DNA from: Pseudomonas fluorescens
GTDB taxonomy: Bacteria > Pseudomonadota > Gammaproteobacteria > Pseudomonadales > Pseudomonadaceae
DNA length: 64,000 bases
Assembly (NCBI RefSeq): GCF_902497745.1
Contig: NZ_CABVHJ010000010.1
Location: 135,004 to 199,003, forward strand
Direction of reading: 5' to 3'
Shown: positions 17,153 through 25,646 of the stretch, in pieces
How the letters are laid out: each line of letters opens with the position of its first letter
Numbering within the stretch: position 1 is the stretch's first letter
Made by a program: the position numbers and the translations under genes
The notes under the pieces: generated by a model
The model's database searches: none
Seen by the model: only the letters and a program-made list of their open reading frames with translations
Told to the model about the DNA's origin: nothing

Positions 17153-18201
17153 ACCTTGAGCGTCGCCATGTCGATCACGAAACGGTACTTCACGTCGCCG
17201 GCGATCATCCGGGCGTAAGCTTCGTTGATCTGGCGGATGTCGAGCATTTCGATGTCGCAGGTGATGTTGTGTTCGGCGCAGAAATCCAGCACTTCCTGGG
17301 TTTCGGCAACGCCACCGATCAACGAACCGGCCAGCACGCGACGGCTCATTACCAGTTTGCCGGCATGTACCGGTGGATCAATCGGCTCGATCAAACCGAC
17401 CAGAATGTGCACACCGTCGAAACGCAGGGTGTCGAGGTACGGGTTCAGATCGTGCTGCACCGGAATGGTGTCCAGCAGGAAGTCGAAGTAACCGGCCGCG
17501 GCTTTCATCTGCTCGGCGTCGGTGGAGACGATCACATGATCGGCACCCTGACGGCGGCCTTCCTCAGCCTTGCTTGCCGAGCGGGTGAACAGCGTGACTT
17601 CGGCGCCCATGGCCTTGGCGAACTTGATGCCCATGTGGCCGAGGCCGCCCATGCCGAGAATCCCGACCTTGTCGCCGGCCTTGACGCCGTAGTGCTTGAG
17701 CGGCGAGTAGGTGGTGATGCCGGCACAGAGAATCGGCGCGGCGCTGGCGAGGGCCAGTTTTTCCGGGATGCGCACCACGAAGTGCTCGCTGACGACGATG
17801 CTGTCCGAATAGCCGCCCATGGTGTTGCTGCCGTCGACCCGATCCGGGGTGGCGTAGGTCATGGTCGGACCTTCGAGGCAATATTGCTCAAGGTTCGACT
17901 GGCAGGCTTCACAGGTGCGGCACGAGTCGACCATGCAGCCAACGCCGACCAGATCGCCTACCTTGTGTTGAGTGACATTCGCACCGATCGCGGTGACTTT
18001 TCCGACGATCTCATGGCCAGGCATCAACGGGTAAACGGCGATGCCCCATTCGTTGCGCGCCTGGTGGATGTCGGAGTGGCAGACGCCACAGTAGAGAATC
18101 TCGATGGCAACGTCGTCGGCGCGCGGGCTGCGACGTTCGAACTTCATCGGGGCGAGGGGGGTGGTGGCCGATTGGGCGGCATAACCGATGGCGGTGTACA
18201 T
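17149..18201 (-). CDS. Zinc-dependent NAD(P) alcohol dehydrogenase (YahK-like)
   Basis: A 350-residue medium-chain dehydrogenase. The catalytic zinc ligands are in C-G-V-C-H-S-D and G-H-E-I-V-G. The structural zinc uses a C-x5-C-x2-C-x7-C spacing in G-C-M-V-D-S-C-R-T-C-E-A-C. The Rossmann motif is G-I-L-G-M-G-G-L-G-H. Length and motifs match the YahK/cinnamyl alcohol dehydrogenase group that reduces broad aldehydes with NADPH. ATG 18201 has GAGG 6 bases upstream; longer open sequence before it is not coding-like. Divergent from an AraC regulator that may control it. Confidence 0.9.
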   Translation of the reverse strand: MYTAIGYAAQSATTPLAPMKFERRSPRADDVAIEILYCGVCHSDIHQARNEWGIAVYPLMPGHEIVGKVTAIGANVTQHKVGDLVGVGCMVDSCRTCEACQSNLEQYCLEGPTMTYATPDRVDGSNTMGGYSDSIVVSEHFVVRIPEKLALASAAPILCAGITTYSPLKHYGVKAGDKVGILGMGGLGHMGIKFAKAMGAEVTLFTRSASKAEEGRRQGADHVIVSTDAEQMKAAAGYFDFLLDTIPVQHDLNPYLDTLRFDGVHILVGLIEPIDPPVHAGKLVMSRRVLAGSLIGGVAETQEVLDFCAEHNITCDIEMLDIRQINEAYARMIAGDVKYRFVIDMATLKV

Positions 18202-18393
18202 GTGAAACCTCGCAAAAGCTGGAACAAGTGAGGCGGCGCATTTTGGGCATCGACTGACCGGTCGGCCATGACGATTCCTCCGGGTCTCATGCCTAATCCT
18301 CCGGCATACGGGTTTGATCGGTCGCATTGGCAAAAGGATCTGCGATGATGCTTTCATCCCTTATTTTCGTGATTTTTTGTGAAGAACAATTCG

Positions 18394-19284
18394 ATGCAAT
18401 TGACCCGTCATCTTGATGCCAATGCGCGGCTGGTTTCGCTGATCGAACCGTTGGCGCTGCGCGATGGTTACAGTCAGACCGGATTGCCCGGTGTGCAGGT
18501 GTTGCGCGCCAGTTGTGACGTCGCCCGTGGCCCGCACATTTATGAGCCGAGCCTGATGATCATCGCCCAGGGCAGCAAACTGGCGTTTCTCGGGCCGCGC
18601 ACCATGGAGTACGGCGCCGGGCATTATCTGATTCAGGCGCTGCCGGTGCCGTTCGAGTGCGAGACGTTTGCCTTGCCGGATGCGCCGTTGCTCGGCGTTT
18701 CCGTGGCGATTGATCGGGTGTTGCTCGGTGAGTTGGTGCTGGCCATGGGGCTGGCGCCGGGGCGGCATATTCCGGCGCAGACACCGGAGTCGATGACCTC
18801 GGTGGTGCTCGACGATGACATGCGTGGCTGTGTCGAACGTTTGCTCAGTTGCCTGCACGATCCGCTGGAACGCCAGATTCTTGGGCCGGCGCGGGTGCGC
18901 GAGTTGTTGTTCGTGGCGTTGCGTGGGCCGCAGGCCGATGTGTTGCGGGCGCTGGTCGAGCAGCAGGGGCAATTCGCGCGGGTGGCGGCGTCGATCAGTC
19001 ATCTGCATGCGCATTACACCGAGCCGTTGAATGTCGAGACCCTGGCCGGTTGCGCGAACATGAGCGTGTCGACCTTTCATGAGCATTTCAAACGCAGCAC
19101 GTTGTTGTCGCCGGTGCAGTATCTGAAGCGTTTGCGCTTGTTGAAGGCGCAGACGTTGCTGGTGGCGGAAGGGCTGGGTGTGGCGCAGGTGGCGCATCGG
19201 GTGGGGTATCAGAGTACGTCGCAGTTCAGTCGCGAGTACAAGCGCTATTTCGAGCGTAGTCCGGGTGACGAGCGCGCTGCCTGA
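18394..19284 (+). CDS. AraC-family regulator (YqhC-like)
   Basis: A 296-residue regulator. The N-terminal half is the AraC_N cupin type (P-S-L-M-I-I-A-Q-G-S-K near residue 50). The C-terminal 100 residues carry two helix-turn-helix units, with C-A-N-M-S-V-S-T-F-H-E-H-F-K and V-G-Y-Q-S-T-S-Q-F-S-R-E-Y. This architecture is shared with YqhC, which activates an aldehyde reductase gene next to it. The same arrangement here suggests control of the divergent dehydrogenase under aldehyde stress. The start is ATG 18394; a GTG 15 bp upstream has no ribosome site. Confidence 0.86.
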   Translation: MQLTRHLDANARLVSLIEPLALRDGYSQTGLPGVQVLRASCDVARGPHIYEPSLMIIAQGSKLAFLGPRTMEYGAGHYLIQALPVPFECETFALPDAPLLGVSVAIDRVLLGELVLAMGLAPGRHIPAQTPESMTSVVLDDDMRGCVERLLSCLHDPLERQILGPARVRELLFVALRGPQADVLRALVEQQGQFARVAASISHLHAHYTEPLNVETLAGCANMSVSTFHEHFKRSTLLSPVQYLKRLRLLKAQTLLVAEGLGVAQVAHRVGYQSTSQFSREYKRYFERSPGDERAA

Positions 19285-19299
19285 TCCGACGAAGATCCC

Positions 19300-19391
19300 T
19301 TGTGGGAGCGAGCCTGCTCGCGAATGCGCTGTATCAATCGACATCATCTTTATATGACACACCGCTTTCGCGAGCAGGCTCGCTCCCACAG
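19300..19391. repeat. REP pair (inverted)
   Basis: Inverted REP cores between the convergent araC-type gene and the ETF dehydrogenase gene. Confidence 0.9.
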
Positions 19392-19423
19392 TTGTTTTGT
19401 GGTGTCAGAGGAATTTTGGGCAA

Positions 19424-19450
19424 CAAAAAGGCCCCCGATTCGGGAGCCTT
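19424..19450 (-). terminator. Intrinsic terminator of the ETF dehydrogenase gene
   Basis: Read on the minus strand, AAGGCTCCCGAATCGGGGGCCTTTTTG forms a GC-rich stem followed by a T run, just after the stop codon at 19469. Confidence 0.85.
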
Positions 19451-19468
19451 GTTGTTCAGCGGTTCGAC

Positions 19469-21133
19469 TTACATATTCGGATAAGTCGGGCCGCCAGCGC
19501 CTTCCGGCGTGACCCAGGTGATGTTCTGCGAAGGGTCCTTGATGTCACAGGTCTTGCAGTGCACGCAGTTCTGGGCGTTGATCTGGAAGCGCTTCTCGCC
19601 GTCTTCCTTGGTGATCACTTCGTACACGCCGGCCGGGCAGTAGCGCTGCGCCGGTTCGTCGTACAGCGGCAGGTTCTTGCTGATCGGAATGCTCGGGTCG
19701 GTCAGCTTCAGGTGGCAAGGCTGTTCTTCTTCGTGGTTGGTACCGGAGATGAACACCGAGCTGAGTTTGTCGAAGCTGAGTTTGCCGTCCGGTTTCGGAT
19801 AGTCGATCTTCTTGCAGTCGGCCGCGAGCTTGAGGCAAGCGTAGTCCGGCTTGGTGTCGTGCAGGGTGAACGGCAGTTTGCCGCCGAAGATGTTCTGGTC
19901 CAGCCAGTTGAAACCGCCACCGACGATGGCGCCGAACTTGTGGATCGCCGGACCGAAGTTACGGCTGGCGAACAGTTCGTCGTAAAGCCAGCTCTTCTTG
20001 AACGCGTCGACGTAAGTGGTCAGTTCTTCAGTGCCGTCCTTTTCCGCGAACAGCGCGTCAGCTACCGATTCAGCGGCGAGCATGCCCGACTTCATCGCGG
20101 TGTGGCTGCCTTTGATCTTGGCGAAGTTCAGGGTGCCGAGGTCGCAACCGATCAGCGCGCCGCCCTTGAAGACCATTTTCGGCAGCGAGTTCAGGCCACC
20201 TTTGCAGATCGCGCGAGCGCCGTAGCTGATGCGCTTGCCGCCTTCAAGGTACTGAGCCAGCACCGGGTGATGCTTGAGGCGCTGGAACTCGTCGAACGGC
20301 GACAGGTAGGTGTTGCTGTAGGAAAGGTCAACGATCAGACCAACCACCACCTGGTTGTTTTCCAGGTGATAGAGGAACGAGCCACCGGTGTTTTCGGTGC
20401 CCATGATGTCCAGCGGCCAACCAGCGGTGTGCACCACCAAGCCTGGCTGATGTTTGGCCGGGTCGATCTCCCAGATTTCTTTCAGGCCGATGCCGTAGTG
20501 CTGAGCGTCGGCATCGCTGTCGAGGTTGTAGCGCTTGATCAGTTGCTTGCCGATGTGGCCACGGCAGCCTTCGGCGAACAGCGTGTACTTGCCACGCAGT
20601 TCCATGCCCGGGGTGTACAGGCCTTCTTTCGGATTGCCTTCGCGGTCGACGCCCAGATCACCGGTGATGATCCCGCGCACCACGCCTTGCTCGTCGATCA
20701 GCGCTTCCTGAGCGGCGAAGCCTGGGTAGATTTCTACGCCAAGGTTCTCGGCCTGCTGAGCGAGCCAGCGGCACAGGTTGCCGAGGGAGATAATGTAGTT
20801 GCCTTCGTTGTGCATGGTCTTGGGCACAAAGAAGTCTGGAATCTTCTGCGCGTTTTCGGCGTTTTTCAGCACGAAAATATCGTCGCGGGTCACTGGCGTA
20901 TTCAGCGGTGCGCCGAGTTCTTTCCAGTCCGGGAACAGTTCGTTCAGAGCGCGTGGTTCGAACACGGCACCGGAGAGGATGTGTGCGCCGACTTCGGAGC
21001 CTTTTTCGACCACGCAGACGCTGATTTCCTTACCGGCTTCGGCGGCCTTCTGCTTCAGACGGCAGGCGGCGGACAGGCCAGCGGGGCCGGCACCGACGAT
21101 GACCACGTCGAATTCCATGTATTCGCGTTCCAC
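19469..21133 (-). CDS. etfD: Electron transfer flavoprotein-ubiquinone oxidoreductase
   Basis: A 554-residue membrane-associated FAD and 4Fe-4S protein that passes electrons from ETF to ubiquinone. It has an N-terminal FAD loop V-I-V-G-A-G-P-A-G-L. Its C-terminal cluster cysteines lie in R-Y-C-P-A-G and N-C-V-H-C-K-T-C-D-I-K-D-P. The start is GTG 21133, with AGGAG about 7 bases upstream. Divergent etfBA encode its electron donor. The promoter region carries a PsrA-like box, consistent with fatty-acid control. Confidence 0.95.
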   Translation of the reverse strand: MEREYMEFDVVIVGAGPAGLSAACRLKQKAAEAGKEISVCVVEKGSEVGAHILSGAVFEPRALNELFPDWKELGAPLNTPVTRDDIFVLKNAENAQKIPDFFVPKTMHNEGNYIISLGNLCRWLAQQAENLGVEIYPGFAAQEALIDEQGVVRGIITGDLGVDREGNPKEGLYTPGMELRGKYTLFAEGCRGHIGKQLIKRYNLDSDADAQHYGIGLKEIWEIDPAKHQPGLVVHTAGWPLDIMGTENTGGSFLYHLENNQVVVGLIVDLSYSNTYLSPFDEFQRLKHHPVLAQYLEGGKRISYGARAICKGGLNSLPKMVFKGGALIGCDLGTLNFAKIKGSHTAMKSGMLAAESVADALFAEKDGTEELTTYVDAFKKSWLYDELFASRNFGPAIHKFGAIVGGGFNWLDQNIFGGKLPFTLHDTKPDYACLKLAADCKKIDYPKPDGKLSFDKLSSVFISGTNHEEEQPCHLKLTDPSIPISKNLPLYDEPAQRYCPAGVYEVITKEDGEKRFQINAQNCVHCKTCDIKDPSQNITWVTPEGAGGPTYPNM

Positions 21134-21260
21134 AGGCTATCTCCTACTCAAGGCTCAACAGTTTTTTTTTCTAATTTGGAGGTTTGATGTCGCATCCGCT
21201 ATTCCTTTACGTTAACGTCAAGGGGAATATTGGAGACCGACCTTTCTCTCTAGGCGGCGC

Positions 21261-21289
21261 ATTATATCTACACCACTCCGAGCGTCCAA
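21261..21289 (-). promoter_or_regulatory. Sigma-70 promoter of etfD
   Basis: On the minus strand, TTGGAC (21289-21284) and TATAAT (21266-21261) are separated by exactly 17 bases, a near-consensus promoter. Transcription should start near 21254, leaving a leader of about 120 nt before the GTG. Confidence 0.75.
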
Positions 21290-21291
21290 TA

Positions 21292-21305
21292 CAAACGTTT
21301 GTTTG
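21292..21305. promoter_or_regulatory. PsrA-type operator in the etfD/etfBA region
   Basis: CAAAC-GTTT-GTTTG fits the CAAAC-N4-GTTTG form of the Pseudomonas PsrA consensus; PsrA is a TetR-family fatty-acid sensor. A 12-bp perfect palindrome, ACAAACGTTTGT, overlaps it. The site ends 2 bp from the -35 box of etfD, so bound repressor would hinder RNA polymerase. Confidence 0.65.
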
Positions 21306-21365
21306 AATCGGCTCCAGCCCAGAGAAATCAAAGAAGCGCGGCTTATGAATGGTCATTTTGCTGTA

Positions 21366-21391
21366 TTGACCGGAATAGGCGTTCCGGTCAA
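21366..21391. promoter_or_regulatory. Perfect inverted repeat upstream of etfBA
   Basis: TTGACCGGAA and TTCCGGTCAA form 10-bp exact arms with a 6-base spacer, about 300 bp before etfB. It may be an operator or an RNA hairpin in a long etfBA leader. The rest of the 21134-21685 gap shows no gene I would trust. Confidence 0.45.
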
Positions 21392-21685
21392 GATACGGGC
21401 GGTTTTGCGCTCGTCGTAGGCAGACTGGCGGTTTCAAGAGCACGTCTAAAGACAGGGCACAGGCGGTTGAGAGTGATGCGCAGCGCAGTCTGGCGCGCAG
21501 TTTACACAGCGTGAGGATCAATGACTTGTCGGTCACCACTGACGAACGGTCGCACCCCCCCTCACATCGTGGAATCACTTCGCACCCCGGTCGGCGTTTT
21601 TAGAGGTGCCCTTTTAGCCTGATGAGCATCAACCGCCAGGTTCGCCTAGGCGACTTTCTTTTCACCGGAGAGTAACGAGGAATCC

Positions 21686-22435
21686 ATGAAGGTTCTTGTA
21701 GCTGTCAAACGCGTTGTGGATTACAACGTCAAGGTTCGCGTCAAGGCGGACAATTCCGGCGTCGATCTCGCCAACGTCAAGATGTCGATGAACCCGTTCT
21801 GCGAAATCGCAGTGGAAGAAGCCGTACGCCTGAAAGAGAAAGGTGTTGCGACTGAAATCGTCGTCGTCTCCATCGGCCCGACCACCGCTCAGGAGCAGCT
21901 GCGTACCGCACTGGCTCTGGGTGCCGACCGTGCCATCCTCGTCGAATCCGCTGAAGATCTGACCTCGCTCGCCGTGGCCAAGCTGCTCAAGGCTGTGGTC
22001 GACAAGGAACAGCCGCAACTGGTGATCCTCGGCAAACAGGCCATCGACAGCGACAACAACCAGACCGGCCAGATGCTCGCTGCATTGAGCGGCTACGGTC
22101 AGGGCACGTTCGCATCGAAAGTCGAAGTCTCGGGTGACAGCGTTGCCGTGACCCGCGAAATCGACGGCGGCGCGCAGACTGTTTCCCTGAAACTGCCGGC
22201 AATCGTCACCACCGACCTGCGTTTGAACGAGCCGCGCTACGCGTCCCTGCCAAACATCATGAAAGCCAAGAAGAAGCCTCTCGAAGTGCTGACTCCGGAC
22301 GCTTTGGGCGTTTCCACCGCCTCCACCAACAAGACCCTGAAAGTCGAAGCGCCGGCTGCACGCAGCGCAGGCATCAAGGTCAAGTCGGTGGCTGAACTGG
22401 TCGAGAAACTGAAAAACGAAGCGAAGGTAATCTGA
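21686..22435 (+). CDS. etfB: Electron transfer flavoprotein beta subunit
   Basis: A 249-residue ETF beta subunit. It pairs with EtfA to collect electrons from acyl-CoA and amino-acid dehydrogenases. Typical features are the start M-K-V-L-V-A-V-K-R-V-V-D-Y-N, the A-L-A-L-G-A-D-R-A segment and the G-K-Q-A-I-D-S-D-N-N-Q-T-G signature that binds AMP. AGGA precedes the ATG. etfA follows after 2 bp, so the pair is co-translated. Confidence 0.96.
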   Translation: MKVLVAVKRVVDYNVKVRVKADNSGVDLANVKMSMNPFCEIAVEEAVRLKEKGVATEIVVVSIGPTTAQEQLRTALALGADRAILVESAEDLTSLAVAKLLKAVVDKEQPQLVILGKQAIDSDNNQTGQMLAALSGYGQGTFASKVEVSGDSVAVTREIDGGAQTVSLKLPAIVTTDLRLNEPRYASLPNIMKAKKKPLEVLTPDALGVSTASTNKTLKVEAPAARSAGIKVKSVAELVEKLKNEAKVI

Positions 22436-22437
22436 TC

Positions 22438-23367
22438 ATGACTATCTTGGTAATCGCTGAACACGACAACAAAGTGCTGGCCCCGGCCACACTGAACACC
22501 GTGGCTGCTGCTGCCAAAATCGGCGGCGACATCCACGTTCTGGTTGCCGGCCAAGGCGCTGGCGCCGTGGCTGAAGCCGCAGCGAAAATCGCTGGCGTGA
22601 GCAAAGTCCTCAACGCTGACAACGCCGCTTACGCGCATCAGCTGCCGGAAAACGTCGCTCCGCTGGTAGCCGAGCTGGGCGCTGGTTACAGCCACATCCT
22701 GGCTGCCGCGACCTCCAACGGCAAAAACATCCTGCCGCGCGTTGCTGCGCAGCTGGACGTTGACCAGATCTCCGAGATCATCTCGGTCGAAAGCGCTGAC
22801 ACGTTCAAGCGTCCGATCTACGCCGGTAACGCCATCGCTACCGTACAGTCGACCGCTGCGATCAAAGTGATCACCGTGCGTGCCACCGGTTTCGACCCGG
22901 TTGCTGCTGAAGGTGGTTCGGCTGCCGTTGAAGCGGTTGCTGCTGCGCACAACGCTGGCACTTCGAGCTTCGTAGGCGAAGAACTGGCCAAGTCCGATCG
23001 TCCGGAACTGACCGCTGCCAAGATCGTCGTTTCCGGCGGCCGCGGCATGCAGAACGGCGACAACTTCAAACACCTGTACGCCCTGGCCGACAAGCTGGGC
23101 GCTGCCGTCGGCGCTTCGCGTGCTGCGGTCGACGCAGGTTTCGTTCCGAACGACATGCAGGTCGGTCAGACCGGCAAGATCGTTGCGCCACAGCTGTACA
23201 TCGCCGTCGGTATCTCCGGCGCGATCCAGCACCTGGCCGGCATGAAAGACTCCAAAGTGATCGTTGCGATCAACAAGGACGAAGAAGCGCCGATCTTCCA
23301 GGTGGCCGATTACGGTCTCGTGGCGGATCTGTTCGAAGCCGTCCCTGAGCTGGAGAAGCTGGTCTAA
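22438..23367 (+). CDS. etfA: Electron transfer flavoprotein alpha subunit
   Basis: A 309-residue ETF alpha subunit carrying the FAD. The C-terminal domain has G-G-R-G-M, G-A-S-R-A-A-V-D-A-G, V-G-Q-T-G-K and L-Y-I-A-V-G-I-S-G-A-I-Q-H, all part of the FAD-binding signature. It forms a heterodimer with EtfB and donates electrons to the oxidoreductase encoded divergently. A strong terminator follows 21 bp after the stop. Confidence 0.96.
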   Translation: MTILVIAEHDNKVLAPATLNTVAAAAKIGGDIHVLVAGQGAGAVAEAAAKIAGVSKVLNADNAAYAHQLPENVAPLVAELGAGYSHILAAATSNGKNILPRVAAQLDVDQISEIISVESADTFKRPIYAGNAIATVQSTAAIKVITVRATGFDPVAAEGGSAAVEAVAAAHNAGTSSFVGEELAKSDRPELTAAKIVVSGGRGMQNGDNFKHLYALADKLGAAVGASRAAVDAGFVPNDMQVGQTGKIVAPQLYIAVGISGAIQHLAGMKDSKVIVAINKDEEAPIFQVADYGLVADLFEAVPELEKLV

Positions 23368-23388
23368 TCCAGCCGCTTCACTTATAAA

Positions 23389-23418
23389 GAGCCCGACCTG
23401 TTGGTCGGGCTTTTTTTT
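23389..23418 (+). terminator. Intrinsic terminator of etfBA
   Basis: GAGCCCGACC-TGTT-GGTCGGGC followed by eight T residues, directly after etfA. Confidence 0.93.
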
Positions 23419-23447
23419 GTCTCGGATTTGAGTGGGAGCGTTTTGCC

Positions 23448-24269
23448 ATGGATCTGCGCTGCGGATGGTTGTTGGGATTGGCCCTGTTGCCAGGTTTGGC
23501 CATGGCCGCTGGCAAATGCGAGCGCCTTGTCGTGACTGGTAGCCCGGATGCACCGCCGTATCTGTGGCAGGACCCGCAGAATCCGAAACAGTTGATCGGT
23601 GCCAGCGCCGACCTGCTGCAACAAGTCGCCAAGGACTTGGGCATCAAAGTCGAGTTGCTCTACGCCGGCAAACGCTCGCAAGCCCTCGACGAAGTGCGCA
23701 GCGGGCGCATGGACATGCTGGCCGACGCGCCGCTGACCTTCACTGAGCTGGAAAACCTCGACTACATCTATCCGCCATTGCTGGAAAACGACTACCTGGT
23801 GTGGACGCGCAAAGGCTCGACCCTGGTCTACGGCGAAGCCAAAGACCTGCACGGCCACGCAGGTGCGCTGTCGGAAAAGTCTCGAATCACCCAGGCATTC
23901 GGCACTTTCGCCGAGCAGAATCTGACCCTCACCCGGACAGCCAACCTCACTCAGGCCTTTCAGAAACTGCTCCTCGGCGAAGTGGAATATGTACTCGCCG
24001 GCCGCTACTCAGGGCTGGCCGCCGCGCAGGCATTGGGCATGACCAATGACTTGCAGGCGTTCGAGCAACCCATCGACCGCCCGGGCCTGTTCCTCGCGGT
24101 TTCCCACAACTCGGCGTGCAACGATCCGTGGTTGCGCGGACAGCTAGCCAAAAAGATGACAGAATTGCCCGCGTCCGGACTGACGGAAGCCGCGCTGCAA
24201 CGCAACATCGAGCGCTGGAAGGCGCAGCAGCAACAGCCGCAACAACCTGTCAGTGCCCCAAAACAGTAG
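23448..24269 (+). CDS. Periplasmic solute-binding protein (SBP_bac_3 type)
   Basis: A 273-residue exported protein with a signal peptide (L-G-L-A-L-L-P-G-L-A-M-A-A, cleavage near residue 21). Its fold resembles amino-acid binding proteins: P-D-A-P-P-Y-L-W near the start, D-L-L-Q-Q-V-A-K-D-L-G, then R-S-G-R-M-D-M-L-A-D-A-P. No permease or ATPase gene lies nearby, so it may be an orphan sensor or scavenger rather than part of an importer. The C-terminus is a Gln/Pro-rich tail. It probably shares a transcript with the two lipoprotein genes downstream. Confidence 0.82.
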   Translation: MDLRCGWLLGLALLPGLAMAAGKCERLVVTGSPDAPPYLWQDPQNPKQLIGASADLLQQVAKDLGIKVELLYAGKRSQALDEVRSGRMDMLADAPLTFTELENLDYIYPPLLENDYLVWTRKGSTLVYGEAKDLHGHAGALSEKSRITQAFGTFAEQNLTLTRTANLTQAFQKLLLGEVEYVLAGRYSGLAAAQALGMTNDLQAFEQPIDRPGLFLAVSHNSACNDPWLRGQLAKKMTELPASGLTEAALQRNIERWKAQQQQPQQPVSAPKQ

Positions 24270-24278
24270 GGATTCTTA

Positions 24279-24635
24279 GTGAGTATTCGACCTCTTTTCG
24301 CGGCTGTGGCCGTTCTGGCTCTGGCCGGTTGCGCAACCGATCCGGCACCCGTTGAACAAATGCGCCTGACCGAGCAAGCCATAATCCAGGCCAAGGCTGT
24401 TGGCGCCACCGCCGACGAAGTGCCGGAAATGAAACTGGCCGAAACCAAGTACAACCGCGCCAAAGGCAACATGGCGGACGAGTCCTACCGCAACGCGCGT
24501 ATGCGTTCGGAACAAGCTGAACTGGATGCTCGTCTGGCCGAAGCCAAAGTGCTGACGCAAAAAAGTGAAGAACAGGTGAATGTGCTCAATACCCGCATCG
24601 TCCGACTGCGCAAGCAACTGGGAGATGCCCAATGA
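24279..24635 (+). CDS. DUF4398-type lipoprotein
   Basis: A 118-residue lipoprotein. The lipobox L-A-L-A-G-C (Cys18) is clear. The mature part is one long helical region (A-E-T-K-Y-N-R-A-K ... L-T-Q-K-S-E-E-Q-V-N-V-L), typical of DUF4398 coiled coils. It starts with GTG and overlaps the next gene by 4 bp. Co-production with an OmpA-like lipoprotein suggests an outer-membrane, peptidoglycan-linked role. Function unknown. Confidence 0.82.
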   Translation: MSIRPLFAAVAVLALAGCATDPAPVEQMRLTEQAIIQAKAVGATADEVPEMKLAETKYNRAKGNMADESYRNARMRSEQAELDARLAEAKVLTQKSEEQVNVLNTRIVRLRKQLGDAQ

Positions 24636-25444
24636 GCCTCAAGTCGAAAGTTTTCGGCGGTCTGATCCTCGCCGGTTGCGCCAGCCTTTACGGCTGTGCC
24701 GGGCAACACAGCGAGTCTGCTCTGCAAGAAGCCAGCGCTGACTTCCAGAAGGTCAAGGAAGACTCCAACGTGCTGCGTATCGCGCCGAAAGACGTCATCC
24801 GTGCCGGTGAGTCGCTGGCCCGTGCCGATCGCCTGTCGACCTACTGGGGCAGCGGTTCGGACGTGGTGCATTACGCCTACCTGAGCCAGCGCTACAGCGA
24901 GATCGCACGCGAGCACACCAATCAGGTGCTCAACGAAGAGCGCGCGGCGAAGCTCGAACTGGAACGTCAGCGCCTGCAACTGGCCCTGCGTGAGTCGAAA
25001 CTGCTGAGCGTGCAGCAGCAGGGCAAATGGCTCGAAGAGCAAATCGTCGCACTGGCCACCACGCAGACTGATCGTGGTCTGGTGATGACCCTTGGCGATG
25101 TGCTGTTCGACACCGGTGAAGCCGAACTGAAAAACTCGGCCAACCGCGTGGTACTGAAGATTGTGCAGTTCCTGCAACTGAACCCGAAACGCGTGGTGCG
25201 CATCGAGGGTTACACCGACAGCACCGGCGGCAAACAGGAAAACCTCAAACTGTCCCGTGACCGCGCACAATCGGTGGCGGACGTGCTGATGGACCTGGGT
25301 ATCGACGACAAGCGCATTCAGGTTGAAGGCTACGGCGACGAATATCCGGTGGACGCCAACGCTTCCGAGCGCGGGCGGGCACAGAACCGGCGGGTGGAGA
25401 TTGTCTTCTCCGACGAAAAAGGCCAGCTCGGCGCCGCCCGTTAA
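24632..25444 (+). CDS. OmpA-family lipoprotein with DUF4398-like N-terminus
   Basis: A 270-residue envelope protein. The signal ends at a lipid-anchored Cys in C-A-S-L-Y-G-C-A or the earlier L-A-G-C. Residues 25-130 are helical, like the preceding gene product. Residues 145-265 form an OmpA C-like peptidoglycan-binding domain, with L-F-D-T-G-E-A-E-L, G-Y-T-D-S-T-G, L-S-R-D-R-A-Q-S-V and R-A-Q-N-R-R-V-E-I. Start overlaps the upstream stop (ATGA). It likely tethers the outer membrane to the cell wall. Confidence 0.9.
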   Translation: MSLKSKVFGGLILAGCASLYGCAGQHSESALQEASADFQKVKEDSNVLRIAPKDVIRAGESLARADRLSTYWGSGSDVVHYAYLSQRYSEIAREHTNQVLNEERAAKLELERQRLQLALRESKLLSVQQQGKWLEEQIVALATTQTDRGLVMTLGDVLFDTGEAELKNSANRVVLKIVQFLQLNPKRVVRIEGYTDSTGGKQENLKLSRDRAQSVADVLMDLGIDDKRIQVEGYGDEYPVDANASERGRAQNRRVEIVFSDEKGQLGAAR

Positions 25445-25457
25445 GGGTTGCGTCTCT

Positions 25458-25495
25458 GGAAAGCCCGGACTGTCATGCAGTGCCGGGCTTTTTTA
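25458..25495 (+). terminator. Intrinsic terminator
   Basis: AAAGCCCGG and CCGGGCTTTTTT arms flank a short loop, 14 bp after the OmpA-like gene. Confidence 0.88.
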
Positions 25496-25566
25496 CGTCT
25501 GTCGATCAGGTCGCAAATCAGTACAGCGAGGGGCAGACACCGCACTGTATGGTCGAGTAATGTGGC

Positions 25567-25600
25567 AACTGTCCCAGTACACTTCTAAACTGTTCCGGTA
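25567..25600 (+). promoter_or_regulatory. Direct-repeat operator of the MocR gene
   Basis: AACTGTCCCAGTA (25567-25579) and AACTGTTCCGGTA (25588-25600) are tandem copies whose starts are 21 bp apart, two turns of the helix. The second copy overlaps a plausible -35 region, with TAAAAT about 18 bp further on. MocR regulators commonly bind such direct repeats near their own promoters. Confidence 0.65.
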
Positions 25601-25646
25601 TTGTTTCACACAAGAATAAAATGCCCGTGAAATCGAGTGCTGCGTC

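Noticed and set aside
19397..21187. Long plus-strand open frame (about 596 codons)
   Set aside because: It is the antisense shadow of the ETF dehydrogenase gene, whose motifs are unmistakable on the minus strand.
21207..21578. 123-codon minus-strand frame in the etf intergenic region
   Set aside because: It contains the promoter and PsrA box, has no ribosome site and no protein-like pattern.
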